In this document: positions 17,541 to 25,034 of the stretch, one piece after another | Layout: every line of letters begins with the position of its first letter | Position numbering within the stretch: the stretch's first letter is position 1 | NCBI GenBank assembly: GCA_018004935.1 | Contig: JAGNBF010000089.1 | Location: 1-33,144 of the forward strand | DNA: 33,144 nucleotides | Source: Chloroflexota bacterium | Lineage (GTDB): Bacteria; Chloroflexota; Anaerolineae; Promineifilales; Promineifilaceae | Direction of reading: 5' to 3' | Program-made: the position numbers and the translations under genes | Notes under the pieces: generated by a model | What the model saw: only the letters and a program-made list of their open reading frames with translations | What the model was told of the DNA's origin: nothing | Databases searched by the model: none

Positions 17541-18710
17541 ATGCCAGTTTTACACATGGAAACCGATAGTGTGAGAAGTACCGGGCAGGCATTAGGGAGC
17601 GCGGCCGCACTCCTGGCTGATCAAATGTTTGATCTACAGGTTAGCATTAACTCGCTGGCCAATGGTTGGCAAGGTCCCGCCAGTGAGATGTTCATCGCAG
17701 AAATCACCCCATGGTTACGCCAACTTACCCAACTGACCGATGAAGTGAGCACCCTGCGCGACCGTGTGTTTCGGGAAGCCGATGAATGGGAACGGGTAGA
17801 TAGTATGATGGGTGGTGCGGCCGCGACCTTGGGTGCTTTATTTGCACAGCAAGTTCACCAGGCCGCCATGCAAACAGCCATAGGTGTCATGGCACGTGAC
17901 TTAGCTGAAATCGCACATACGACTGCCATATTCCACGATATGTCTCCCATATCGCCTGATAGCTGGCGCAGTGATTGGCAATGGCATTTTGATCCAATTG
18001 ATATGATTGACTGTATACCACAAGGAGCACGACCTGACGGGGCACCATCAACTGAATTAAGTAATGCAATGGCACAACTATCAGATCTGGTTTCGCATGG
18101 CATAGACGATATTGACCCTGTAACGGAACAGAAATTACTGGAGACAATCGCAAACCAGCGTGGTCTCACTTATGAGCAAGTTGTAGGCGACTACCGCAAA
18201 TTCCTAGGCTTAATCAAGGACAACCCTCCTGCGCCTACAGACCGGGCAGAATATTGGGGAACCATACAGCAATTACGCTTTGGCACAGTCGTGGGAGATA
18301 GTTTAGGCATTGATGCTGTATTTGGGTCACTTTTAAGTCCAACCGGTGGTCTTGTTGGCCCTTCAGAAGGACGAGTCATTCATGATGTTCTCTACAGACC
18401 AGATTCAGCTCTTGCCTATCATGGTATCTACCACGACGCCGCAGGCTTTTTTGCCCGAGAACCTTATAACCTGACGCCCAGCTATGAATATGTATTGACC
18501 ATAGAAGAAGATAGACGATTTGAAGGGCCATTTGCTCCTATCCTTGACATGGATAAGTTCAAAGCATTGGATGGGCAGGAAACAGGAATTGCCTTTTGGC
18601 ATGAGTTGCTTAAGATAAATGGCAAAAACCCCGCTGGTTCTTCTTCCGATCTTCCTAAATCTAGAGGAGCTGGAGGAGGTGGGGGTGGCGGCGGAGGTGG
18701 GGCGTGGTAA
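17541..18710 (+). CDS. WXG-type secreted protein 4 with unknown C-terminal domain containing YHDAAG motif
   Basis: 389 residues behind AGGAGG (about 17531-17536). Residues 1-92 are the shared module (MPVLHMETD, W43-Q-G45, E82-W-E84). A small-residue helical stretch (about 95-130) could touch membranes. The C-terminal domain (about 250-370) has RVIHDVLYRPDS and YHGIYHDAAGFF, placing H294, H298 and D299 close together, followed by a Gly-rich end (GGGGGGGGGG-AW). I do not recognise the family; the His/Asp cluster suggests a hydrolase-type effector but this is not shown. No obvious immunity gene follows: the next gene is an FHA membrane protein after a 338-bp gap. Confidence 0.75.
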   Translation: MPVLHMETDSVRSTGQALGSAAALLADQMFDLQVSINSLANGWQGPASEMFIAEITPWLRQLTQLTDEVSTLRDRVFREADEWERVDSMMGGAAATLGALFAQQVHQAAMQTAIGVMARDLAEIAHTTAIFHDMSPISPDSWRSDWQWHFDPIDMIDCIPQGARPDGAPSTELSNAMAQLSDLVSHGIDDIDPVTEQKLLETIANQRGLTYEQVVGDYRKFLGLIKDNPPAPTDRAEYWGTIQQLRFGTVVGDSLGIDAVFGSLLSPTGGLVGPSEGRVIHDVLYRPDSALAYHGIYHDAAGFFAREPYNLTPSYEYVLTIEEDRRFEGPFAPILDMDKFKALDGQETGIAFWHELLKINGKNPAGSSSDLPKSRGAGGGGGGGGGGAW

Positions 18711-18771
18711 CAAGAACGTTATTCATACACATGGCTGGTGAGACTGTTAATACCCAGGTAAAATGAAGACT

Positions 18772-18850
18772 TGAGTTTAGAATTCAGAACAAGAACAAGA
18801 AGAATTTCTAAAGTGATTTTCTCTTGCTCACTCCTCTGACTCTAAACTCC
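18772..18850. repeat. Inverted repeat in the gap after protein 4
   Basis: GAGTTTAGAATTCAGA near 18772 pairs with CTCTGACTCTAAACTC near 18833. The 338-bp gap 18711-19048 otherwise holds an octamer at 18938 and a direct repeat near 19000, but no gene. Confidence 0.45.
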
Positions 18851-18998
18851 AGGTAAATATACATGTGTGGGGAAAATTCATCTTGTGCCCTTGTCGCCCC
18901 AATTACTCAAATCCCTTATTTGAATAGGGTTTTGTTTGCGGCCGCATCCTGTTGCGTGTCGTAACTTCTTCAATTTTGACCCGGCATGGGCATTGACT

Positions 18999-19032
18999 GG
19001 CTATAACCTAATTGTTCATATAGGCTATAACC
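18999..19032 (+). promoter_or_regulatory. Direct repeat GGCTATAACC x2, possible operator
   Basis: GGCTATAACC occurs at 18999-19008 and 19023-19032, 24 bp apart, ending 16 bp before the next start. TTGACT lies at 18993-18998. The spacing of about two helical turns would suit a regulator dimer, or the TATAAC boxes could be promoter parts. Weak evidence. Confidence 0.3.
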
Positions 19033-19048
19033 AGAACACACCCATGTC

Positions 19049-20401
19049 ATGTCGAATGGGCGGAGCTTGCCCCAAAACCGGATACCCCTTATGCCACATT
19101 TTCTGATACGCCCCTTATTACCAGATGGTTATCGCCCACGCTGGTTGGTGCTGTTCCTAGTTTGCCTGAGTGGTGGTCTTCTTTTTCTCTGGTTAATGAC
19201 CCCGATGGGTAGGGCGCAGGCGCAAACCGCCGCCCTTGAAATTGAGAGCGACCCACCAATAGTTGTTTTGGGCACAAACCATACGCTCACTGTTACCATT
19301 TATTACACAATTCCGGCAGATGTACCCGTAACGACACCGTACACTCTTTATTACTTTGTGCCGGATGAACAAAATGGTTTGATGTTGAGCCAAACAGACC
19401 CCGGTGATCTTTCCACTGGCAATGGTTTGCATCCATTGACGAATCAGCCAGTTCGTTTTTGGGATATTATTCCGGGCATTCAACCTACCAGATTATTTAC
19501 GGTTCATCTGAATGTCTTGGAATTCGCTACCACGGGAGTGTTTACTCATATAACCGAGTTGGTCAACGCGGCCGCGCCCAATACTGTTATCGTCTCCGCG
19601 ACAGCCACAACGGTATTAACCACTGCTGTTCCTATCCCTAATGGTCTCCCCACCCTGGCAACGCCAACCGTCTCTTTGACGCCAACAATCCCTATTACCC
19701 TGGTTACTCCTGTTCCTCCGCCATCCACGATCCCCCCTTCCCCTATCCTGACACCCTCTCCCCCTATACCACCATCTACCTGGACACCCCAACCAACGGT
19801 GACACCTACCCTGGCTCCAGAAATAGTAGCTTCGCCAACGATAACCATACCTCAAGTCATCGCCACATTACCATCACCCCCGAGTCCATACCCGGCAGAC
19901 TTATTCAATAAGAGTGGGTTGTTTCTGATCTTGTTACTATTTATGGGATTATTGGTTGTGGTAGGTTTGGGCGGGATTCTCTTTTTGTGGTCAAGGAATC
20001 GGCGCAAACCTACCCCCCGGCCAATCATTCCGAAATCATCATTGCCGACCATTGCTTTGCCCGCGGCCGCGTCCCCTTCTGCCCTACCTGAAGCCTACCT
20101 GACCGATGTTACCGGCAAACCGCTGGCTATCACCACTCCCACCTTTACCATAGGCCGGGCCACTGACAACCAACTTGTGATAGATGCCCGCTTCCCCGAG
20201 TGGGAAACCGTCTCCCAATACCATGCCACCATCAGTCGCTCCCCCAGAGGTTATATCATCGAAGACCGGGGTTCACGGAATGGCCTGCGTGTGCAAGGCC
20301 GTCCGACCCCCAAAAATTTGCTCCAAAATGGGTATACTATCCATTTAGGTGACGTATCATTTACTTTTCATCAACCCGCGGAATCAGGAGGGCGTGCATG
20401 A
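19049..20401 (+). CDS. Membrane protein with beta-rich outer domain, Thr/Pro stalk and cytoplasmic FHA domain
   Basis: 450 residues from ATG 19049; ATG 19091 is an alternative and neither has a clear ribosome site. A signal peptide (about 31-59, ending AQA) leads to a beta domain (about 60-190), a long Thr/Pro-rich stalk (about 195-285), one membrane helix (about 290-315) and a cytoplasmic FHA domain (about 355-448) with IGRA, SQYHAT and SRNG motifs intact. It mirrors the first gene of the window in topology and would read phosphothreonine inside while contacting something outside. Its stop overlaps the next start (ATGA), so it is coupled to the zinc-ribbon/pseudokinase/PP2C protein, its likely partner. 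Confidence 0.85.
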   Translation: MSNGRSLPQNRIPLMPHFLIRPLLPDGYRPRWLVLFLVCLSGGLLFLWLMTPMGRAQAQTAALEIESDPPIVVLGTNHTLTVTIYYTIPADVPVTTPYTLYYFVPDEQNGLMLSQTDPGDLSTGNGLHPLTNQPVRFWDIIPGIQPTRLFTVHLNVLEFATTGVFTHITELVNAAAPNTVIVSATATTVLTTAVPIPNGLPTLATPTVSLTPTIPITLVTPVPPPSTIPPSPILTPSPPIPPSTWTPQPTVTPTLAPEIVASPTITIPQVIATLPSPPSPYPADLFNKSGLFLILLLFMGLLVVVGLGGILFLWSRNRRKPTPRPIIPKSSLPTIALPAAASPSALPEAYLTDVTGKPLAITTPTFTIGRATDNQLVIDARFPEWETVSQYHATISRSPRGYIIEDRGSRNGLRVQGRPTPKNLLQNGYTIHLGDVSFTFHQPAESGGRA

Positions 20402-22041
20402 TCACCTGCCCTAATTGCCAAAGCCAAAACCAACCCGGCAAACGTTTTTGCACCAGTTGTGGTCTGGCCTTGCCCAACGCACAACTGCCCGAAAATACCC
20501 GGCAACTGCCGGATAATAGTGCCATACCGCCGGATAGCGGCCGCAATACCAAACCCTTGACCAGCGCTCCATCATTTACCCCCCTGCCTGATGGTGCCAT
20601 CATCGCCGAACGTTTCCTGGTGCGACAACAATTAGAATCTACCCCTTACATCTTTAGTTATGTTGTAGAAGATACCACCAATCCCGAACGACCCGACTAT
20701 TACATTCTACGAGATGCTCAAGAATATGGTCGCTTTGGCATTGAGATGGATATAGCTAATTTGCCTTTAAAAGGACCAGGGTTGCGGCCGCCCTTTCACC
20801 TCTTTCAACAAGCTATTGGTGGCATCACCCGTACCTTTCTGGTTTACCCACAACCCAGTACCCCCTTGCGCAATCTGCCCCTACCCTTAGAACTACCCAA
20901 AGTGGTTAATTGGGGTGCCACTCTAGCCAAGGCTTTAGCCGCACTACACCAACACCAAATCGTTTTTGGACAGATGACACGGCAAGATATTCAGGTAGAT
21001 GGAGATAATATTTTTCTGGCCGATTTTTCTCATTGCCTCAAACCAGGCACTCCCTCCTTATACCAGGAAGATGTCCGTTATTTGGCGCTTATTCTTCATA
21101 AATTGCTTGGCGGCGAAAACTCAGATACACCTGTCATTAACTTGCCAGAACCACTCCAACAGTTATTAACCCAACACATTAACCGCAGTCTGGTTCTGAC
21201 AGCCCCCGAATTTGCCCAGGCCCTGGTTCAAATTGCCGGTAACTTGCGCCGACCATCGGCTGTTGACTTACGAGTAGGACGACGTACCGACGTGGGCATG
21301 ATACGTCAACTCAATGAAGATAGCCTATTGGTGATGGACATCGTTTGGAATAACCGGTCTGTGAGTAACCCCATAGGTTTATTTGTGGTGGCAGATGGCA
21401 TGGGAGGGCATGAAGGGGGGGAAGTTGCCAGCGGTATGGTGACACAAACGATAGCTCAACAGGCAATGGTGGCTTTATTAGAGCCAAATACGGGTCTTAT
21501 CAAATCTACTGTGGATGTATCTCAATGGCTGAGTGAGGCAGTACAAACCGCCAATCTGAAGGTATTTCAACAGAGCGAGCAGGCACAAAATGATATGGGG
21601 TCAACGGTTGTAGCTGTTTTGATGCAGGGTAACCAAGCCACGATTGCCCATGTAGGCGATAGCCGTGTTTATCATATCCATGCCGAAGGAATTCGGCGCA
21701 TTACCATAGACCATTCTCTGGTGGAGCGTTTAGTTGCAACCAATCAGATCAGCCGAGAAGAAGCCCGACACCACCCCCAGGCCAATGTCATTTACCGCAC
21801 AATGGGTGACAAAAAGAAGGTAGATGTGGATATTAATGTGGTTCCTATTCCTTTGGGTGATTATTTGCTTCTCTGCTCGGATGGTCTGAGTGGAATGGTA
21901 ACGGATGAGCGTATTCACCAAATCGTTATCACTGCTACCTCCCCTCAATCTGCCTGTGATCTGCTTATCCAGGCGGCTAATGCGGCGGGCGGAGAAGATA
22001 ATATTACCGCAATACTTATAAGGCCAGAGGCTATTCAATAA
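20398..22041 (+). CDS. Zinc ribbon, kinase-like (pseudokinase) and PP2C phosphatase fusion
   Basis: 547 residues. A four-Cys zinc ribbon (C4, C7, C18, C21) comes first. Residues about 65-270 thread onto a protein kinase: GAIIAERFLVRQQL resembles the start of the N-lobe, ALAALHQHQIVFGQM the helix before the catalytic loop, and LADFSH (D209) the DFG strand. The catalytic HRD Asp and the DFG Gly are missing, so it is probably a pseudokinase. The C-terminal PP2C domain (about 290-545) is complete: RQLNEDS, D333-G-M-G-G, GSTVVAV, VGDSRVY, SDGL and EDN. The pseudokinase may position substrates or regulate the phosphatase. It overlaps the FHA gene by four bases and is followed five bases on by a second PP2C. 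Confidence 0.85.
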   Translation: MITCPNCQSQNQPGKRFCTSCGLALPNAQLPENTRQLPDNSAIPPDSGRNTKPLTSAPSFTPLPDGAIIAERFLVRQQLESTPYIFSYVVEDTTNPERPDYYILRDAQEYGRFGIEMDIANLPLKGPGLRPPFHLFQQAIGGITRTFLVYPQPSTPLRNLPLPLELPKVVNWGATLAKALAALHQHQIVFGQMTRQDIQVDGDNIFLADFSHCLKPGTPSLYQEDVRYLALILHKLLGGENSDTPVINLPEPLQQLLTQHINRSLVLTAPEFAQALVQIAGNLRRPSAVDLRVGRRTDVGMIRQLNEDSLLVMDIVWNNRSVSNPIGLFVVADGMGGHEGGEVASGMVTQTIAQQAMVALLEPNTGLIKSTVDVSQWLSEAVQTANLKVFQQSEQAQNDMGSTVVAVLMQGNQATIAHVGDSRVYHIHAEGIRRITIDHSLVERLVATNQISREEARHHPQANVIYRTMGDKKKVDVDINVVPIPLGDYLLLCSDGLSGMVTDERIHQIVITATSPQSACDLLIQAANAAGGEDNITAILIRPEAIQ

Positions 22042-22046
22042 AAATT

Positions 22047-22844
22047 ATGTATATTGATGTTTGGGGTGAGACAGACCCAGGACAAGCTCGTCCTGATAAT
22101 CAGGACAACCTCTTTTTTGTGCATGGGCAAGGGTCTGATGTGTCGCCCCGGCAGATACAACAGAGTGGTCTATTGTTGGTCATTGCTGACGGTTTTGGCC
22201 AGGGGACATTAGGGCAGGAAGCCAGCCGTTATTTGCTCCATGATGTGGTACAAGGATATTACCGTGCTGGGAGTCATAACGCGCCAGAAAATCTACGCAT
22301 AGCCATTTGTGATGCCAATGAAAACGCGGCCGCACATTTTCCCCAGCAAAACGCGGCCGCAACGCTTATCGCGGCTGTCATTATGCAAAACCAACTTCAT
22401 CTGGCCCACATTGGTGAATGTCGGGCCTATCTTTTACGTCAGGGTACGATGCGCCAACTTACCACTGACCATGTGGAGCGAGGGCAGGTGACTCGTTACC
22501 TGATTGCTGATCGCCAAGCTCAACCAGACCTGCTATTACCCATTGAATTATATCCTGGGGATCGGTTGCTTCTTTGTTCAGATGGTCTGTACGATCCCTT
22601 TCCAGACGCGGCCGCGATCCATCAATTGGCCCGTTCTGGTTCACCCCAACGGTCCGTACGCCGCCTTATTGAGAAAGCCAACCAACAGGGTGGCCCAGAC
22701 AATATCAGCGTCATCATTGCCGATGTTCAAAATGCACATCCCCTGGCGGGCTGGCAAAAAGTAATACTCCTGGGACTCACTGTGTTAGCCTTGCTGGCTT
22801 GCCTGGGATTTATCGCCGAAATCATCCGTGTGTTATCCAACTAA
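22047..22844 (+). CDS. PP2C-family phosphatase, C-terminally membrane-anchored, partly degenerate
   Basis: 265 residues. It shows a PP2C frame: RPDNQDN, D48-G-F-G-Q (normally DGxGG), CSDGL and GGPDNIS, with the main metal-binding Asp residues present. However GDSRAYL reads GECRAYL, and the usual M-G-[ST]-T strand is replaced by N-A-A-A-T, where AAA comes from a GCGGCCGC octamer at 22353. Activity may be reduced. A single membrane helix (about 235-258) ends the protein, with the catalytic part inside. It starts five bases after the previous stop, with no clear ribosome site, so coupling is likely. Three octamers fall in this short gene. Confidence 0.8.
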   Translation: MYIDVWGETDPGQARPDNQDNLFFVHGQGSDVSPRQIQQSGLLLVIADGFGQGTLGQEASRYLLHDVVQGYYRAGSHNAPENLRIAICDANENAAAHFPQQNAAATLIAAVIMQNQLHLAHIGECRAYLLRQGTMRQLTTDHVERGQVTRYLIADRQAQPDLLLPIELYPGDRLLLCSDGLYDPFPDAAAIHQLARSGSPQRSVRRLIEKANQQGGPDNISVIIADVQNAHPLAGWQKVILLGLTVLALLACLGFIAEIIRVLSN

Positions 22845-22852
22845 ACTAATTC

Positions 22853-22973
22853 GGCTCTTTGGCAATTGAGGGGTTGTCACCCCATGTAGCATCAACCCTT
22901 GTGGTTGCCCTCGCCGGGCGGGCACAAGGCTTACCCTTACAGTACCGCTCACCCCATAAAATCCCAAAGACCC
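22853..22973 (+). mobile_element. MITE-like repeat, family R3 copy 3
   Basis: About 121 bp, from GGCTCTTTGGCAATT to AAATCCCAAAGACC, with the inner CAACCCTTGTGGTTGCCC block. It fills nearly the whole space between the preceding stop and the zinc-ribbon gene. Confidence 0.65.
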
Positions 22974-22990
22974 CCTAATTCCTTTTGCTT

Positions 22991-23779
22991 ATGACAACCA
23001 GACCACCTACTTCCTCATTGTCCGAAATTCCGATAAACGTTTGGCAACAGATGGCGACCAAATTGGTTATGCTAGGGCAGGCAACAATGCAAGCCTATGC
23101 GGCCGGAGAATTGGATCATCCGTCATTGCTTCCGTTGTGTATGGAAATTGTCAGCCTGGAGCCACAGTTGTTCCCGAGCAAAACTGAAATGGATGACCCT
23201 GCCCCGTCCCCTGTGGTCGCCCCGGTTCCCTCTGAATCGGTGAGTCTGCCCGAACCAGCGCCGGTTCTAAAACCACGGTTGCCTGAACCGGAGATAGCCC
23301 CTGCCCTGAATAAGGGAACGCCCACCCTCGTGACCCATTACACGCCGCCGCCATCTGCGCCGGTGTTGACCTGCCAACAATGTGGGACGCCGTTAGTGCC
23401 AGGGCGTAAATTTTGCACCCGTTGTGGGGCATCCGTTATGCCAACTGGGGCGATTACGCCTGCCAACCAGAGTCAACCCAGTACAGCTACGCCTACCAAG
23501 GTTAAGTGTACTTCCTGCAATGAGGTGGTACCGCCTGATGCCCTTTTTTGTACCAATTGTGGTTACCAACTGCGGCCGCAAAATCCCGGTGTGCCTGTTT
23601 CGCGGCCGCTGGCACCGACGGTAGTAATGTCTCCCCCCATCCCGACCGCCGGAATTATTCCTTCCTCAGTGGGAACCCCCTCTAGCTCCATTACCCAATA
23701 TTGCAACAATTGTGGGTTGGGTTTACCGGCAACTGTAACGGTTTGCCCGGACTGTGGTAGCCGTGATATTGGCAATTAA
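22991..23779 (+). CDS. Triple zinc-ribbon protein
   Basis: 262 residues from ATG 22991 (TTG 22985 also possible). A short helical N-terminus (about 10-60) and a Pro-rich linker precede three CxxC...CxxC zinc ribbons: CQQCG...FCTRCG, CTSCN...FCTNCG and CNNCG...VCPDCG. There is no enzyme domain. It is an adaptor-like protein, probably mediating contacts among the signalling proteins, several of which carry the same ribbon type. The next gene starts three bases after its stop, with no clear ribosome site. Confidence 0.75.
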   Translation: MTTRPPTSSLSEIPINVWQQMATKLVMLGQATMQAYAAGELDHPSLLPLCMEIVSLEPQLFPSKTEMDDPAPSPVVAPVPSESVSLPEPAPVLKPRLPEPEIAPALNKGTPTLVTHYTPPPSAPVLTCQQCGTPLVPGRKFCTRCGASVMPTGAITPANQSQPSTATPTKVKCTSCNEVVPPDALFCTNCGYQLRPQNPGVPVSRPLAPTVVMSPPIPTAGIIPSSVGTPSSSITQYCNNCGLGLPATVTVCPDCGSRDIGN

Positions 23780-23782
23780 TTC

Positions 23783-24757
23783 ATGGTAATGACATCTATT
23801 TCTGCTCCCCAATGTGCTTATTGTGGCACGACCAACCGACCAGAAGCCCGGTTTTGTTATCAATGCGGCCGCGCTCTTGCCCCCCTCGTCAATGGTCTCA
23901 ATCCGGCCCTGACGCCTACCATGCCTCTGCCCCTGTTCCCCCCCAAAGGGATCACATTGCGGTATGGTTTTCAGTCTGACAGAGGCCGGGAGCGGCAAAA
24001 CCATGAAGACAGTCTGATTACTGTGCAATTAACCGGTATGGTAGAGGGATTTATTCCGGTGACGTTGGGCCTGTTTGCCGTGGCAGATGGTATTGGGGGG
24101 AGCGAAGCCGGAGAAATTGCCAGCCGCATGGCGCTCTATTACCTGTCTTGGGAAATTGTGGAACGGACCTTTAAACGAGTGACGGTCAGTGCTAATCATT
24201 CCCCGTACCATTTGGACCGACGATTAAATACTGGTTGGTTAGAGCGAACACTAAAGGCGAGCATTGTCAGGGTGAACCAGGCACTTTACCAGATGCGCCA
24301 ACAACGCGGCAACAATATGGGAACAACCCTCACGGCCGTTTTGAGCCTGAACGAGTACGCGGCCGCGGCCAATGTGGGTGATAGTCGTACCTACCTCTGG
24401 CGGCAGGGGCAGTTGCAACAACTGACTACCGACCATTCTCTGGTCGCCGCCCTCATGGCCGCTGGGGAAATTACGGATGAAGAATCCCTTTACAACCATA
24501 CCCAAAAAGGTATCATTTACCGCAGTTTGGGTGAAAGAGAGAACGTCGAAGTGGACACACATCATTTGCAGTTACAAACCGGTGATGCCCTGGTTTTGTG
24601 CTGTGATGGGTTATGGGAAATGATTCGCCCCACAGGGATTGCCACCATTCTCGGTTACGAAACCGACCCCCAACGGGCCTGTGATGAGATGGTTTACCGG
24701 GCTAATCTCGCTGGGGGTAAAGATAATATTTCCGTTGTTGTCGTTGCTGTTTCGTAA
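23783..24757 (+). CDS. Zinc-ribbon PP2C Ser/Thr phosphatase, soluble
   Basis: 324 residues from ATG 23783; ATG 23789 is also possible. One zinc ribbon (C11, C14, C25, C28) precedes a full PP2C domain (about 55-324) with RQNHEDS, D102-G-I-G-G, MGTTLTAV, VGDSRTYL, CDGL and GKDNIS. No membrane helix is seen. It is the third PP2C of this block and the fourth in the window. The ribbon probably brings it to shared partners. Octamers fall in the ribbon (encoding C-G-R) and just before the VGDSR strand (AAA). Confidence 0.88.
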   Translation: MVMTSISAPQCAYCGTTNRPEARFCYQCGRALAPLVNGLNPALTPTMPLPLFPPKGITLRYGFQSDRGRERQNHEDSLITVQLTGMVEGFIPVTLGLFAVADGIGGSEAGEIASRMALYYLSWEIVERTFKRVTVSANHSPYHLDRRLNTGWLERTLKASIVRVNQALYQMRQQRGNNMGTTLTAVLSLNEYAAAANVGDSRTYLWRQGQLQQLTTDHSLVAALMAAGEITDEESLYNHTQKGIIYRSLGERENVEVDTHHLQLQTGDALVLCCDGLWEMIRPTGIATILGYETDPQRACDEMVYRANLAGGKDNISVVVVAVS

Positions 24758-24796
24758 CAGTTTTTGTGACCTGTTATGTGGCTGTACTCAGTTTCT

Positions 24797-24886
24797 GGTG
24801 TGACGCTACGGGATGGCTCGAGCCGATCTCCTGATCGTGCTCGTTGTGGCCTGGTAGGGACACCGGTCACAGCCCGTAAGTCCTAA
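24797..24886 (-). repeat. Dispersed 90-bp repeat, family R1 copy C (inverted orientation)
   Basis: Read on the minus strand, this aligns with copy A at 81-170, including TTAGGACTTACGGGCTGTG, the GATCAGGAGATC centre and CGAGCTCG-like flanks. It is separated by only 16 bp from R3 copy 4. Confidence 0.6.
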
Positions 24887-24902
24887 GGTCACAAAATGCT
24901 TT

Positions 24903-25013
24903 GGTTCTTTGGGAATTCCAGGGGGTTGACGCCAGATGTAGGGGCTGGCCTTGTGCCAGCCCCGTGTGGGGCAACCACAAGGGCTGTCCGTACCCCACAA
25001 AACCCAAAGAATC
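24903..25013 (+). mobile_element. MITE-like repeat, family R3 copy 4
   Basis: About 111 bp with left end GGTTCTTTGGGAATTC and right end AAAACCCAAAGAATC. It holds the inner GGGGCTGGCCTTGTGCCAGCCCC palindrome and a GGGGCAACCACAAGGG block. It ends about 21 bp before the vWA gene start. Confidence 0.7.
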
Positions 25014-25034
25014 AATGCTTTTAGGTTATACACC

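Noticed and set aside
24951-25034. Upstream extension of the vWA protein
   Set aside because: The added codons lie within an R3 repeat and translate to non-conserved sequence; the TTG at 25035 fits the domain start better.
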